From NCBI RefSeq assembly GCF_036880405.1, contig NZ_JBAJJM010000010.1, positions 79,681-143,680 on the forward strand: a stretch of DNA of 64,000 bases, written 5' to 3'. Positions within the stretch are counted from its first letter, which is position 1, and the number at the start of each line of letters is the position of its first letter. Shown one piece after another: positions 16,820 to 26,330 of the stretch. The DNA is from Mannheimia indoligenes. GTDB lineage: Bacteria; Pseudomonadota; Gammaproteobacteria; Enterobacterales; Pasteurellaceae. The notes under the pieces are model-generated. The model searched no databases. It saw only the letters and a program-made list of their open reading frames with translations, and was not told the DNA's origin. A program made the position numbers and the translations under genes.

Positions 16820-18679
16820 TTAATTTACTTTTCCGCAATTTAAACAGTATAGATACATCTGTTTTGGATCATTAAAACGTGAAAGGATTTCTATTTGTTT
16901 CTGCGATTGCTTCAGCACAGGTAAATTAAGCCAGTTAGTCAGGCTCACTTGTAGCTGAGTTTTGAAATCACGGGCAAGCGTGCCAAATAGGCTGTCGTCT
17001 TGTTCGGCAAACCATTGTAAACCGAATCGCTCAACCTTTGCTTTGCTCTGTGCTTCACGTTTTTGATTAATTAGATCAGATAAGGTAACAAAAGCCACAT
17101 TAAAATTGCCTAACTCATCAACTAAACCGTGTTTTAGTGCATCAGAGCCTAGCCAAACTTGCCCTTGAGCGACCTTATCTACCGCCTCTTTTGACATATT
17201 TCTGCCACGAGAAACCAGCTCTAAGAAACGGTCATAGCCATTTTCAATGCCGATTTGCAGCACTTCACCTTGCTCTTTCGGTAGGCTTTTCAAACCGATT
17301 GGCTCAGCAAGTGCAGAAGTTGCAATACCATCTTCACTCACGCCTAAGTTTTTAGCTGTTTTTTCAAAAGTTACCGCTAAACCAAAAATGCCGATTGAGC
17401 CGGTGATGGTATTTGGGCTGGCGATAATTTTATCGCTGGTTGCCGCAATCCAATAACCGCCTGATGCCGCCATTCCCCCCATTGAAGCAACGACTGGCTT
17501 ACCTTCTTTTTGGAATGCTTCCACTTCTTGGCGAATAAGCTCTGATGCCATCGCACTTCCACCCGGACTATTAATACGTAAAATCAAACCTTCTACGTTT
17601 TTATCGGCTCTTGCTTCTTGCAGTAATTTTACAATAGTTTCACTACCCACACCTGATTGGTCGCTCTCGCCTGTTATAATTGCCCCTTCCACATTCACAA
17701 CGGCAATTTTAGGAGCGTTGATATCAGCAAAACGGTCATTTAGCTCAAGTTCATAGTCTGAAAATTCAATGTGGTTATACGCTCCCTCACTGTTTTCACC
17801 AAATTTCTCGATCAACTTTGCTTTGCTTTCTTGGTTAGACACTAGCTGTGTTACCCACTTTTGATTTAAGGCGAACTGAGCATCATCGCCTTTTGCAGCT
17901 TTATATTTTTCAATATAGTTTTCGGCAGATAAATTAATTTCTGTTGGTTCAATTTTACGGTTGTGAGCGATCATTTCCACCGTTTGTTGCCAAGTACCAT
18001 TGAGCCAACCTCGAGCATTTTGTTTAGCCTCTTCAGACATATCATCACGCATAAAAGGCTCAACTGCTGATTTGTAAGTACCTACACGGAAAATATGTGG
18101 TTCAGCTTCAATTTTATCTAACAAGGTTTTGAAATAAGTATTGGAATAGCTTAAGCCTTGAAGCTCCACAGAACCCGCTTTATTTAAATAAATTTCATCG
18201 GCGAATGAGGCAAGATAATATTGCTTTTGTGAATATTGCTCACCAATAGCAATAACCGGTTTGCCTGATTCTTTGAAGCTATTAATTTCATTACCAATAA
18301 AATCTAAAGAGGAAAAATCAGCATTTTGTAAATTATGCAAATCCAGCACTAATCCTGTAATTTGCGGATCATTTTTCGCTTTGCTAATCGCCTGCACTAC
18401 ATCAAAAGTTGAAATTTTAAAGGGCTCGGCTCCGCCTAGTTCAGATTGAAGCAAGCGGTAGAAATCAGTAAATTCTTCGCGATTATCCACCAAATAACCA
18501 TCTAAATTTAAACGTAACGCCCCTTGTGTAAAAACAGGTTTTTGCGTGTTTTGCGAAGAAGTAATAAACCCAACCACAGGCACTAAGAATAGAATAAATA
18601 AGATAAAAAAGAGGTTAATAACACACTCTCTAATACAGCGAAACATTTTATAAATCGCTTTTAGCATATTTAACATCAT
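16820..18679 (-). CDS. sppA: Protease IV, signal peptide peptidase SppA (67K type)
   Basis: 619 residues, the tandem-domain length of enteric SppA. One N-terminal membrane anchor (about 20-40, LFFILFILFLVPVVGFI) and two S49 domains. Catalytic lysine in TYKSAVEPF of the first half and serine in SPGGSAMASE of the second, as in E. coli SppA. Role: digestion of cleaved signal peptides at the inner membrane. Start at 18679 or the next ATG at 18676, both served by AGGGA. No partner gene. Confidence 0.93.
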   Translation of the reverse strand: MMLNMLKAIYKMFRCIRECVINLFFILFILFLVPVVGFITSSQNTQKPVFTQGALRLNLDGYLVDNREEFTDFYRLLQSELGGAEPFKISTFDVVQAISKAKNDPQITGLVLDLHNLQNADFSSLDFIGNEINSFKESGKPVIAIGEQYSQKQYYLASFADEIYLNKAGSVELQGLSYSNTYFKTLLDKIEAEPHIFRVGTYKSAVEPFMRDDMSEEAKQNARGWLNGTWQQTVEMIAHNRKIEPTEINLSAENYIEKYKAAKGDDAQFALNQKWVTQLVSNQESKAKLIEKFGENSEGAYNHIEFSDYELELNDRFADINAPKIAVVNVEGAIITGESDQSGVGSETIVKLLQEARADKNVEGLILRINSPGGSAMASELIRQEVEAFQKEGKPVVASMGGMAASGGYWIAATSDKIIASPNTITGSIGIFGLAVTFEKTAKNLGVSEDGIATSALAEPIGLKSLPKEQGEVLQIGIENGYDRFLELVSRGRNMSKEAVDKVAQGQVWLGSDALKHGLVDELGNFNVAFVTLSDLINQKREAQSKAKVERFGLQWFAEQDDSLFGTLARDFKTQLQVSLTNWLNLPVLKQSQKQIEILSRFNDPKQMYLYCLNCGKVN

Positions 18680-18780
18680 AAATCCCTAAAAATAAAACAG
18701 TCAGCACAGTATAAAGCAATCACGGAATGAATAAAATATGCTATTCTTAAACCAAAAGAAATTCATAAAAGGTAATGTTT

Positions 18781-19344
18781 ATGCAAATCTTAGATCTATT
18801 ACATCATCGCCGTTCTAATAAAAAATTTGGTGATAAAGCCCCAACTCCCGAACAACTTGAACAAATTTTAAAAGCAGGATTGCGAGTGCCTGATCACGGC
18901 AAATTAAAACCTTATCGTTTTGTGGTGATTGAAAAAAGCGGAATGCCACAACTTTGCGAGCTCTTCAAAGCTGCGGTTGAAGAATTTGATATGGGCGAAG
19001 AACGTTTGAAAAAAGCGGAAAAGTTATCTAATCAAGCCCCTATGATTATTGGTGTAATTGCGAAGTTAGATCATAGTATTGCAAAAGTACCCACTTGGGA
19101 GCAGATGATAACTGCCGGTTGTAGCAGCTATGCCATTCAACTAGCCGCAAATTCACTCGGCTTTGATACAGTTTGGATCACCAATAAATGGGTAAATGGC
19201 TCAGCTCTTCGCTCTGCTTTTGGCTGTCAAGAACAAGATCAAGTGATCGCCTTAATTATGCTCGGTTCGCCTGAGGAAGAAGGCAAAATCGCTCTCGCTC
19301 CGGAAAGCGAGAGTTTAGATGGTTTTGTAAACTATATAAGATAA
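18781..19344 (+). CDS. ydjA: YdjA-like FMN nitroreductase
   Basis: 187 residues from the ATG at 18781, which sits 8 nt after AAAGG (the ATG at 18775 is only 2 nt away from it). Nitroreductase-fold landmarks: HHRRSNKKFGD at the N-terminus, RVPDHGKLKPYRFVVIE, and a C-terminal GFDTVWITNKW segment, as in short YdjA-type enzymes. It binds FMN and reduces nitroaromatics or quinones with NAD(P)H; the physiological substrate is unknown. An SDR gene follows after 1 bp. Confidence 0.85.
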   Translation: MQILDLLHHRRSNKKFGDKAPTPEQLEQILKAGLRVPDHGKLKPYRFVVIEKSGMPQLCELFKAAVEEFDMGEERLKKAEKLSNQAPMIIGVIAKLDHSIAKVPTWEQMITAGCSSYAIQLAANSLGFDTVWITNKWVNGSALRSAFGCQEQDQVIALIMLGSPEEEGKIALAPESESLDGFVNYIR

Positions 19345-19345
19345 A

Positions 19346-20167
19346 ATGAAAACAATTTTAATCACAGGTTGCTCTTCCGGCATTGGATATGCGACTGCAC
19401 ATCATCTCAGAGATGCAGGCTGGCGAGTGATCGCCAGCTGCCGAAAAGAACAAGATGTCGAGCGGTTAAAATCAGAAGGGTTTGAATGCCTTTTGCTTGA
19501 TGTAACCCATTCAGAACATATCCAAAATGCCTTTCAATATATTCAAACAAGCGGTCAATTAGATGCAATTTTTTGCAATGCCGGCTATGGTCAGCCTGGC
19601 TGTGTAGAAGATGTGCCAAAAGCTGCGTTGCAAGAAATTTTTGAAACCAATGTGTTTGGGACTTGGGAAGTTATTCATCACGCAATGAAAATCTTCCGAG
19701 AGCAAAATCACGGTAGAATTTTAATCAACAGTAGCATTTTAGGTTTTGCCGCAATGCATTATCGTGGGGCTTATAACGCGACTAAATTTGCCTTAGAAGG
19801 ACTTGCTGATACCTTACGTTGCGAGCTGCACGGCTCTAATATTTATGTTTCGCTGATTCAACCCGGTCCGATTCAAAGTAACTTCCGCCCAAACTCAGTG
19901 GCAAAATTAGAACAATATATTGATGTGGAAAACTCCTATCACAAAGCCCTCAACCAGAGCCAATATCAACGTTTAACCACCAAAGGCAATGCCAATCCTT
20001 TTACCTTACCGGCAACTGCCTGTGCTAGAGCCTGTTTAAAAGCACTGAATGCCGAAAAGCCGAAAGCACGTTATCAAGTAACCTTCCCTACCAAATTATT
20101 TTGGTGGCTAAGACGGATTTTACCAACCGTAGCCTTTGATTATATGAATAGGAAGTTTGGTGGATGA
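19346..20167 (+). CDS. SDR family oxidoreductase
   Basis: 273 residues, classical short-chain dehydrogenase: nucleotide motif TGCSSGIGYATA near the N-terminus, NAGYG (structural Asn), catalytic Ser in LINSSILG and YNATK (Tyr, Lys). Downstream of the nitroreductase with almost no gap, so cotranscribed. The substrate cannot be inferred. The segment YIQTSGQL is encoded over a USS. Confidence 0.85.
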   Translation: MKTILITGCSSGIGYATAHHLRDAGWRVIASCRKEQDVERLKSEGFECLLLDVTHSEHIQNAFQYIQTSGQLDAIFCNAGYGQPGCVEDVPKAALQEIFETNVFGTWEVIHHAMKIFREQNHGRILINSSILGFAAMHYRGAYNATKFALEGLADTLRCELHGSNIYVSLIQPGPIQSNFRPNSVAKLEQYIDVENSYHKALNQSQYQRLTTKGNANPFTLPATACARACLKALNAEKPKARYQVTFPTKLFWWLRRILPTVAFDYMNRKFGG

Positions 20168-20176
20168 TTGATAAAA

Positions 20177-20207
20177 AATAAGGATGCAAACGCATCCTTA
20201 TTTTTTT
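20177..20207 (+). terminator. Terminator between the SDR gene and convergent tex
   Basis: AATAAGGATGC (20177-20187) pairs with GCATCCTTATT (20192-20202) over AAAC, followed by T5. Confidence 0.9.
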
Positions 20208-20209
20208 GA

Positions 20210-22546
20210 TTACTTCTTCCACCCTTTCAACGCATCGGCAAAGGCATTGTTACCAAATGCGTTGCGGTTATCACGTTGCAAGCGGTCATTTTTTTGCGGA
20301 TTTTTGCGAATTTCCGCTGAATTTCGACCGCTTGCAGCTTCACTTTTCTCGGTAGGTTTATCGTCTAAACGCATTGAGAGAGCGATACGCTTACGGGCAG
20401 CATCCACTTCCAATACTTTGACTTTCACCACATCACCGGCTTTAACTACCGTGTGCGGATCTTCGACAAAAGAGTTTGACAGCATTGAAATATGCACTAA
20501 GCCGTCTTGATGAACACCGATATCCACGAAAGCCCCAAAGTTTGCCACGTTAGTAACCGTGCCTTCTAAGATCATACCCACTTTTAAGTCGGTAATTTCT
20601 TCCACTCCATCCATAAACACCGCCGTTTTAAACTCGCCTCGTGGGTCTCTTCCCGGTTTTTCCAGCTCTTTGAAAATATCATTCACGGTTGGCAAGCCGA
20701 ACTGTTCATCCACAAAATCTTTCGCATTTAGCGAATGGATTTTCGAGCTGTTACCCATTAATTCTGCTAACGTTGATGTGGTTGCCTGTAGGATTTTCTC
20801 AACGATTGGATAAGCCTCCGGGTGAACACTAGAGGCATCTAACGCATTTTTGCCGCCTAAAATTCGCATAAAGCCGGCACACTGTTCAAAGGCTTTAGGT
20901 CCTAAACGAGGGACTTTTTTCAGCTCAGTACGGCTAGCAAAACGCCCGTTTTCATCACGGAATGCCACAATATTTTCCGCCAAGGTTTTGGTCATTCCAG
21001 CTACTCTAGCGAGTAAAGGTACAGATGCGGTGTTCAAATCCACCCCAACGGCATTTACACAATCTTCCACCACCGCATCCAGTTTGCGGGCTAATTGGGA
21101 TTGATTCACATCGTGCTGATACTGCCCCACTCCAATCGCTTTCGGCTCGATTTTTACCAATTCCGCCAACGGATCTTGCAAACGGCGGGCAATCGACACC
21201 GCACCACGCAGCGAGACATCTAAATTCGGGAATTCATTAGCAGCAAATTCTGAGGCAGAATAGACCGATGCTCCAGCCTCACTTACAACGACAGTTTGTG
21301 GTTTATTTTCTTTAATTTCTTTGATCACTTCTTTGGCAAAACGCTCAGTTTCACGAGAAGCCGTGCCGTTACCAATCGCAATCAGCTCAACATTATGCTT
21401 TTTAATCAAGCTGAAAATCGCCACTTGAGCCTCTGATTCTCGCCCTGTGTGCGGATAAATGGTCGCAGTATCAAGCAGTTTGCCTGTGTTATCCACCACC
21501 GCCACTTTTACGCCGGTACGCAAGCCGGGGTCTAAGCCCATCGTATTTCTTGCCCCTGCCGGTGCAGCCATCAATAAGGCGGAAAGGTTGCGGGCGAAAA
21601 CATCAATTGCCTCATCTTCCGCTTTTTCACGCAAAGTACTCATTAATTCGGTCTCTAAATGCAGAGCCGCTTTGATTTTCCACGTCCACGCAATCACTTG
21701 CTCACGCCATTTGTCGGCAGGTTGATTATTGAAAATCACACCTAAGTGGCTGCGGATAATCTCTTCACAATGGCTGCTTTTTGCCCCTTCTTCCGCTTCC
21801 GGATCGGCATTTAGCGAAAGGGATAAAATGCCCTCGTTACGCCCTCGGAACATTGCTAATGCTCGGTGGGAAGGCACGGTTTTAAACGGCTCACTGTGGG
21901 CGAAATAATCACGGAATTTCTCACCCTCTTCCTCTTTACCCTCAATCACTTTCGATTCAAGGGTAGCGTAAGCGGTCAAATATTGGCGAAGTTTTGCAAG
22001 TAATTCCGCATCTTCGGCAAAGCGTTCCATTAAAATATATCTTGCCCCGTCTAAAGCGGCTTTGGTATCGGCAACGCCTTTTTCAGCGTTGATAAACTGT
22101 TCAGCAAGTAATTCTGGCACTTGGTTTGGATTGTTCCATAATGTTTCCGCCAAAGGCTCTAAACCAGCCTCAATCGCAATTTGCCCACGGGTACGGCGTT
22201 TTGGTTTGTACGGTAAATAGAGATCTTCTAACTCGGTTTTGCTTTCGCAATTTAAGATTTTCTCTCTTAATTCCTCGGTGAGTTTGCCTTGTTCTTCAAT
22301 AGATTTCAGAATGGTTTGACGGCGGTCGTCCATTTCACGTAAATAGATTAAACGTGTTTCAAAATGGCGAAGTTGAGTGTCGTCCAAGCCACCCGTTACC
22401 TCTTTACGATAACGAGCGATAAAGGGGATGGTGTTGCCCTCGTCTAATAAAGTCATTGCCGCTAAAATTTGATGTGATCCCACATTTAATTCACCGGCGA
22501 TAATTTGGCTGATTTGACGATTTAACTCACTGTTTAATTGACTCAT
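20210..22546 (-). CDS. tex: Tex, S1-domain RNA-binding transcription accessory protein
   Basis: 778 residues. Tex_N helical region with VTGGLDDTQLRH, a YqgF/RNase H-like domain (GLDPGLRTGVKVAVVD), helix-hairpin-helix motifs (NTASVPLLARVAG) and a C-terminal S1 domain (DLKVGMILEGTVTNVANFGAF). Tex binds nucleic acid and associates with the transcription machinery. The C-terminal tail after S1 is basic and poorly conserved, and its codons hold two facing USS copies (20278-20335). Overlaps pilF by 4 bp. Confidence 0.95.
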   Translation of the reverse strand: MSQLNSELNRQISQIIAGELNVGSHQILAAMTLLDEGNTIPFIARYRKEVTGGLDDTQLRHFETRLIYLREMDDRRQTILKSIEEQGKLTEELREKILNCESKTELEDLYLPYKPKRRTRGQIAIEAGLEPLAETLWNNPNQVPELLAEQFINAEKGVADTKAALDGARYILMERFAEDAELLAKLRQYLTAYATLESKVIEGKEEEGEKFRDYFAHSEPFKTVPSHRALAMFRGRNEGILSLSLNADPEAEEGAKSSHCEEIIRSHLGVIFNNQPADKWREQVIAWTWKIKAALHLETELMSTLREKAEDEAIDVFARNLSALLMAAPAGARNTMGLDPGLRTGVKVAVVDNTGKLLDTATIYPHTGRESEAQVAIFSLIKKHNVELIAIGNGTASRETERFAKEVIKEIKENKPQTVVVSEAGASVYSASEFAANEFPNLDVSLRGAVSIARRLQDPLAELVKIEPKAIGVGQYQHDVNQSQLARKLDAVVEDCVNAVGVDLNTASVPLLARVAGMTKTLAENIVAFRDENGRFASRTELKKVPRLGPKAFEQCAGFMRILGGKNALDASSVHPEAYPIVEKILQATTSTLAELMGNSSKIHSLNAKDFVDEQFGLPTVNDIFKELEKPGRDPRGEFKTAVFMDGVEEITDLKVGMILEGTVTNVANFGAFVDIGVHQDGLVHISMLSNSFVEDPHTVVKAGDVVKVKVLEVDAARKRIALSMRLDDKPTEKSEAASGRNSAEIRKNPQKNDRLQRDNRNAFGNNAFADALKGWKK

Positions 22547-23100
22547 TGATTTTCCTTCAATAAATTCGCTCGAGCTTTATCTAATTTTTCGAGCTGGGTT
22601 AATGTTTCATTCACTTTCTGCGGGTTTGGCTCTTTTTTCGCACACAGAATGATATTTTCTAAGCTATCTGCTTGATGATAATAGGGTTTTGGGCTTTTTA
22701 CCGCTTGTTCAAATTGTTGATACGCCTGTTGAAATTGACCCTGTTTACACAAAAAAGTGCCGTAATTATTCAGTACATCAGGGCAATTTTCACTTAAATT
22801 GAGCGCTTGTTGGTAGGCTTTTTCAGCATTTTCCACTTCGCCGGTTTGTTGGTAATAGTAAGCAAGCACTGAATAAGGTAGGTAATCTTTGCTGTCGTGA
22901 GCAAGGGCTTTGTCGATGTTTTGCTTTGCTTTCGGAAAATCGTTTTGCTCCAGATAAGCCAACGCCAGATTAATGCGAGCTTTTACTGCTTCCGAACGGT
23001 TAAATTCTGGCTCTACTGAAGACTGAGGGTTAGAAGAACAAGCCGCTAGTAAAAACAGTGTAATACAAGCGGTCATTTTTAAGAAAAATTTTGCAAACAT
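22543..23100 (-). CDS. pilF: Type IV pilus assembly lipoprotein PilF/PilW (TPR)
   Basis: 185 residues with a lipoprotein signal (lipobox LLAAC, Cys at 21) and TPR repeats (ALAYLEQNDFPKAKQNIDKA, YYQQTGEVENAEKAYQQAL, YGTFLCKQGQFQQAYQQFEQ). Role in the family: outer-membrane pilotin for PilQ secretin multimerisation, relevant for type IV pili and DNA uptake. A USS sits in the signal-peptide codons. Cotranscribed with tex; in other Pasteurellaceae it is often near rlmN, which is 0.9 kb away here. Confidence 0.88.
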   Translation of the reverse strand: MFAKFFLKMTACITLFLLAACSSNPQSSVEPEFNRSEAVKARINLALAYLEQNDFPKAKQNIDKALAHDSKDYLPYSVLAYYYQQTGEVENAEKAYQQALNLSENCPDVLNNYGTFLCKQGQFQQAYQQFEQAVKSPKPYYHQADSLENIILCAKKEPNPQKVNETLTQLEKLDKARANLLKENQ

Positions 23101-23260
23101 AGCGTTCTCCTGTCATCAAAAGGCTAAATTTTACTGTTCAATACCCTATAAGACTAGAGATTTTTGCATAAAGAGGGAAATTTTTCGTGCGATTTTTTCG
23201 ACGCAGATCGCAAAAATAGAAATTGGGGATTGCTTAGCTTTTATCTTTTTTGCACGATAC

Positions 23261-23288
23261 TTGACATCAAACAAAACTCACATAAACT
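23261..23288 (+). promoter_or_regulatory. Promoter of the HigBA-like pair
   Basis: -35 TTGACA (23261-23266), 16-bp spacer, -10 TAAACT (23283-23288). The expected start is about 20 nt before the toxin ATG at 23315. Confidence 0.6.
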
Positions 23289-23314
23289 AACCACTGATGA
23301 TTACAAGGTGGAGT

Positions 23315-23617
23315 ATGATAGATCCCAATAATCAATCTGTAGCACCTTTTGAAGTTTCCCTGACAAAACAAGCTCAAAAAGAATTTCTAACATTACCAAT
23401 TTCTCTTCAAGCGGCAACGGCTGATGTCATTACTGAGCTTAAATTATATGGAAATACACTTACCGAGTCTGAAGTAAAATCCTTTAATAACGGACTTAAA
23501 GAGTTAAGAGCAAAATCACGAGAAGGCATTTCACGCAGTTTCTTTTTCTTTATGAAAGGAAAACGAGCCTATATTGTGCATATATTTCAAAAGAAAACAC
23601 AGAAAACGCCCAAGTAG
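23315..23617 (+). CDS. RelE/HigB-family toxin, C-terminally truncated by an in-frame TAG
   Basis: 100 residues from the ATG at 23315, which has AAGGTGGAG before it (an ATG at 23297 lacks such a site). Resembles the phage Gp49-like (RelE/HigB) toxins: GLKELRAKSREGISRSFFFF, then AYIVHIFQKKTQKTPK, the family's C-terminal basic motif. A TAG at 23615-23617 then stops it. The same frame continues for 22 sense codons (HLELAFERMKKLKQELENDK...) to a TGA at 23684, overlapping the antitoxin start. That is the helix expected at this toxin's C-terminus, so the TAG looks like a nonsense mutation (for example CAG to TAG). Reduced or lost toxicity is inferred. Confidence 0.75.
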   Translation: MIDPNNQSVAPFEVSLTKQAQKEFLTLPISLQAATADVITELKLYGNTLTESEVKSFNNGLKELRAKSREGISRSFFFFMKGKRAYIVHIFQKKTQKTPK

Positions 23618-23669
23618 CATCTTGAACTGGCTTTTGAACGAATGAAGAAATTAAAACAGGAATTAGAAA

Positions 23670-23972
23670 ATGACAAAAGATCTTGATTTAGCAGTTATCT
23701 CTTTTGATGAAGTGTTACAGCAAGCGATGACAAATCCTCACTTTAAAGAGGAATTTGACGAGCTGAGAGTACAGCGAGAATTAGCTCAAATGCTAAAACA
23801 GGCAAGGCTTGAGAAAAACCTCACACAAGCACAAGTTGCCGAGCTTTCAGGGATTAATGTAAAAAATATCAGTCGCTTAGAACGAGGCGTCGTTTCTCCT
23901 AAATACGCAACGGTTGTCCGCTACGTAAATGCATTAGGTGGTTCATTCCAATATGTTCCACATTTAGGATAA
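23670..23972 (+). CDS. HigA-like antitoxin, XRE-type HTH protein
   Basis: 100 residues with an N-terminal toxin-contact region and an HTH (about 47-85: MLKQARLEKNLTQAQVAELS, GINVKNISRLERG). Role: neutralises the upstream toxin and represses the promoter at 23261. The ATG lies inside the toxin's original 3' end, so the two frames would overlap by 17 bp without the toxin's TAG. The antitoxin is intact. Confidence 0.82.
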   Translation: MTKDLDLAVISFDEVLQQAMTNPHFKEEFDELRVQRELAQMLKQARLEKNLTQAQVAELSGINVKNISRLERGVVSPKYATVVRYVNALGGSFQYVPHLG

Positions 23973-23978
23973 GAAAAC

Positions 23979-24003
23979 AAAAGGCAGGAAACCCCTGCCT
24001 TTT
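23979..24003. terminator. Bidirectional terminator between higA-like gene and rlmN
   Basis: AAAAGGCAGG (23979-23988) pairs with CCTGCCTTTT (23994-24003); A- and T-runs on both sides allow use in either direction. Confidence 0.8.
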
Positions 24004-24014
24004 CTCTATTCAGA

Positions 24015-25175
24015 TTACTGCGTTTTCACATCAATCCCTTGTCCAAACTTGCGTTTTTCTAAGGTACGTTTGGTGCGGTCGATCACATCGCCGGCAAGCT
24101 GACCGCAAGCAGCGTCAATGTCATCTCCTCGGGTTTTACGCACTGTTACGGTGAAGCCGTATTCCATCAGCGTTTTTTGGAAGCGATCAACACGGGAATT
24201 TGAACTCTTGCCATAAGGAGCTTCCGGGAACGGGTTCCAAGGAATTAAGTTCACTTTACACGGGGTATTTTTCAACACTTCCGCAAGTTGATGTGCGTGG
24301 TCTGTGCTGTCATTGACGTGATCTAACATCACATATTCAATCGTTACTTTACCGTGGTTAGCGTTAGATACATCTAAGTATTTATTCACCGATTCCATCA
24401 ACATTTTGATGTTATATTTTTTGTTAATCGGCACTAATACATCACGCAATTCATCATTTGGAGCGTGGAGCGAAATCGCTAATGCCACATCAATTTGCTC
24501 ACGCATTTTATCTAACGCAGGCACCACGCCTGAGGTAGAAAGAGTTACACGGCGTTTTGATAAGCCGTAGGCAAAATCGTCCAACATAATTTCCATTGCA
24601 GGAATCACATTGTTCATATTCAAAAGCGGCTCGCCCATTCCCATCATCACCACATTGGTAATCGGACGTACACCGGTTACGCCAAAGTTACCGATAATTT
24701 TAGAAGCTCGCCACACTTGCCCGATAATTTCTGACACGCTTAAATTTCGGTTAAAACCTTGTTGTGCCGTTGAGCAGAAAGTACAAGCTAACGCACAGCC
24801 TACTTGTGAAGATACACAAAGGGTTGCACGATCATCTTCCGGGATATATACGGTTTCGATTTGCTGATCGCCTACTTGCATCGCCCATTTGATTGTACCA
24901 TCTGCCGAGCGTTGTTCTACTGCCACTTCCGGTGCTTTAATTTCCGCAATGCGTTTCAATTTTTCACGCAATACCTTATTGATATTGCTCATATTATCAA
25001 AATTATCTTCCCCAAAATGGTAAATCCATTTCATTAGCTGATCGGCACGGAAAGGTTTTTCCCCCATTTCCGCAAAAAGCTCACGCATTTCTTGGCGGTT
25101 TAGGTTTAATAAATTGATTTTTTCTTTCGGTTGGTCTGCTGCTCCACAGGCAGCATTAATGATTTGTTCTGACAT
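24015..25175 (-). CDS. rlmN: Dual-specificity 23S rRNA A2503 / tRNA A37 C2-methyltransferase
   Basis: 386 residues, radical SAM with CALACTFCSTA (CX3CX2C), N-terminal RNA-contact domain (LNRQEMRELFAEMGEKPFRA) and conserved C-terminal cysteine in DIDAACGQL needed for methyl transfer. Makes 2-methyladenosine in 23S rRNA and some tRNAs. Length is normal. Confidence 0.96.
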   Translation of the reverse strand: MSEQIINAACGAADQPKEKINLLNLNRQEMRELFAEMGEKPFRADQLMKWIYHFGEDNFDNMSNINKVLREKLKRIAEIKAPEVAVEQRSADGTIKWAMQVGDQQIETVYIPEDDRATLCVSSQVGCALACTFCSTAQQGFNRNLSVSEIIGQVWRASKIIGNFGVTGVRPITNVVMMGMGEPLLNMNNVIPAMEIMLDDFAYGLSKRRVTLSTSGVVPALDKMREQIDVALAISLHAPNDELRDVLVPINKKYNIKMLMESVNKYLDVSNANHGKVTIEYVMLDHVNDSTDHAHQLAEVLKNTPCKVNLIPWNPFPEAPYGKSSNSRVDRFQKTLMEYGFTVTVRKTRGDDIDAACGQLAGDVIDRTKRTLEKRKFGQGIDVKTQ

Positions 25176-25382
25176 AAAATTAGAAAGCCTCGTTGTTACA
25201 CGTTTTGTGGCAAAAGGTTAGGACGAACTTGCCCTTGTTTTGCGATGATTTTTAAAGCGTGCAATTTTACTGGTTCTTTTGTTTTAAGGCTAGTGCTTTT
25301 TAAGTCAAAATGTTTTGGATAAATAATATCCTTATAAAATATAAGACTATTTACATCAATCTAAATGATCTATAGAATGCAT

Positions 25383-25401
25383 AACGATAATAATCATTCT
25401 C
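25383..25401. promoter_or_regulatory. Fur box upstream of yfeA
   Basis: The 19 bp at 25383-25401 match the Fur consensus (GATAATGATAATCATTATC) at 14 positions, including ATAATCATT. It lies 22 bp before the yfeA ATG, so iron-responsive repression of yfeAB is expected. Confidence 0.75.
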
Positions 25402-25422
25402 AATAATAAAAGGAGGCTGAAG

Positions 25423-26319
25423 ATGAAATTATCAACAATCAAAAAAGCATTAGTCCTAACCTTTGGTTTAAGCTCTGCAATGGCAATGGCAGAACCGTTT
25501 AAAGTTGTAACCACCTTTACCGTTATTCAAGATATTGCACAAAACGTAGCAGGTGATAAAGCTACTGTTGAATCAATTACTAAACCCGGGGCGGAAATTC
25601 ACGATTATCAACCTACGCCAAAAGATATTGTAAAAGCCCAAAAAGCTGATTTAGTATTATGGAATGGTATGAACCTTGAGCGTTGGTTTGAGCGTTTCTT
25701 TGAAAATGTAAAAGGTAAACCTGCCGTTGTTGTAACCGAAGGGATTACGCCAATGCCAATTACCGAAGGCGAATATAAAAATCTACCAAATCCACACGCT
25801 TGGATGTCCACCGACAATGCATTAATTTACATTGAAAACATTCGTGCAGCTTTAGTAAAATACGACCCTAAAAATGCCGAAACTTACAACGCAAATGCAA
25901 AAGCCTATGCTGAAAAAGTCAAAGGCATTGCTGAGCCACTTCGCCAACGTTTAGCCTTTATTCCTGAGCAACAACGCTGGTTGGTTACAAGCGAAGGGGC
26001 ATTTAGCTATCTTGCAAAAGACTACAACTTAAAAGAGCTTTATTTATGGGCGATCAATGCCGAAGAGCAAGGCTCACCGAAACAAGTTAAAAAAGTGATT
26101 GATGGCGTGAAAGCGAATAAAATCCCTGTTGTCTTTAGTGAAAGTACCGTTTCAGACAAACCTGCTAAACAAGTAGCGAAAGAAACCGGTGCGTTATACG
26201 GTGGTGTGATTTATGTAGATTCACTTTCAGAAAAAGATGGTCCTGTACCAACTTATTTAGATCTACTGAATGTTACCATCAGCACCATTGTTGAAGGTTT
26301 CGAGCGTAGTAAAAAATAA
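25423..26319 (+). CDS. yfeA: Periplasmic metal-binding protein of an iron/manganese ABC transporter
   Basis: 298 residues, cluster A-I solute-binding protein. Signal peptide to about residue 23 (AMAMAEPF). Metal ligands expected from the YfeA/SitA family: H in GAEIHDYQPTP, H in NPHAWMS, E in SEGAFSYL and D in YVDSL. Binds Fe2+/Mn2+ (Zn not excluded). The ribosome site is AAAGGAGG. Its ATPase follows 11 bp downstream; its permeases are on the other strand. Confidence 0.92.
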   Translation: MKLSTIKKALVLTFGLSSAMAMAEPFKVVTTFTVIQDIAQNVAGDKATVESITKPGAEIHDYQPTPKDIVKAQKADLVLWNGMNLERWFERFFENVKGKPAVVVTEGITPMPITEGEYKNLPNPHAWMSTDNALIYIENIRAALVKYDPKNAETYNANAKAYAEKVKGIAEPLRQRLAFIPEQQRWLVTSEGAFSYLAKDYNLKELYLWAINAEEQGSPKQVKKVIDGVKANKIPVVFSESTVSDKPAKQVAKETGALYGGVIYVDSLSEKDGPVPTYLDLLNVTISTIVEGFERSKK

Positions 26320-26330
26320 CCAGAGTTAAA

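Noticed and set aside
23189..23213. Imperfect inverted repeat (TGCGATTTTTTCGACGCAGA region) upstream of the toxin, considered as an antitoxin operator
   Set aside because: Arms are short and uneven, and it lies more than 45 bp from the promoter; not enough to call.
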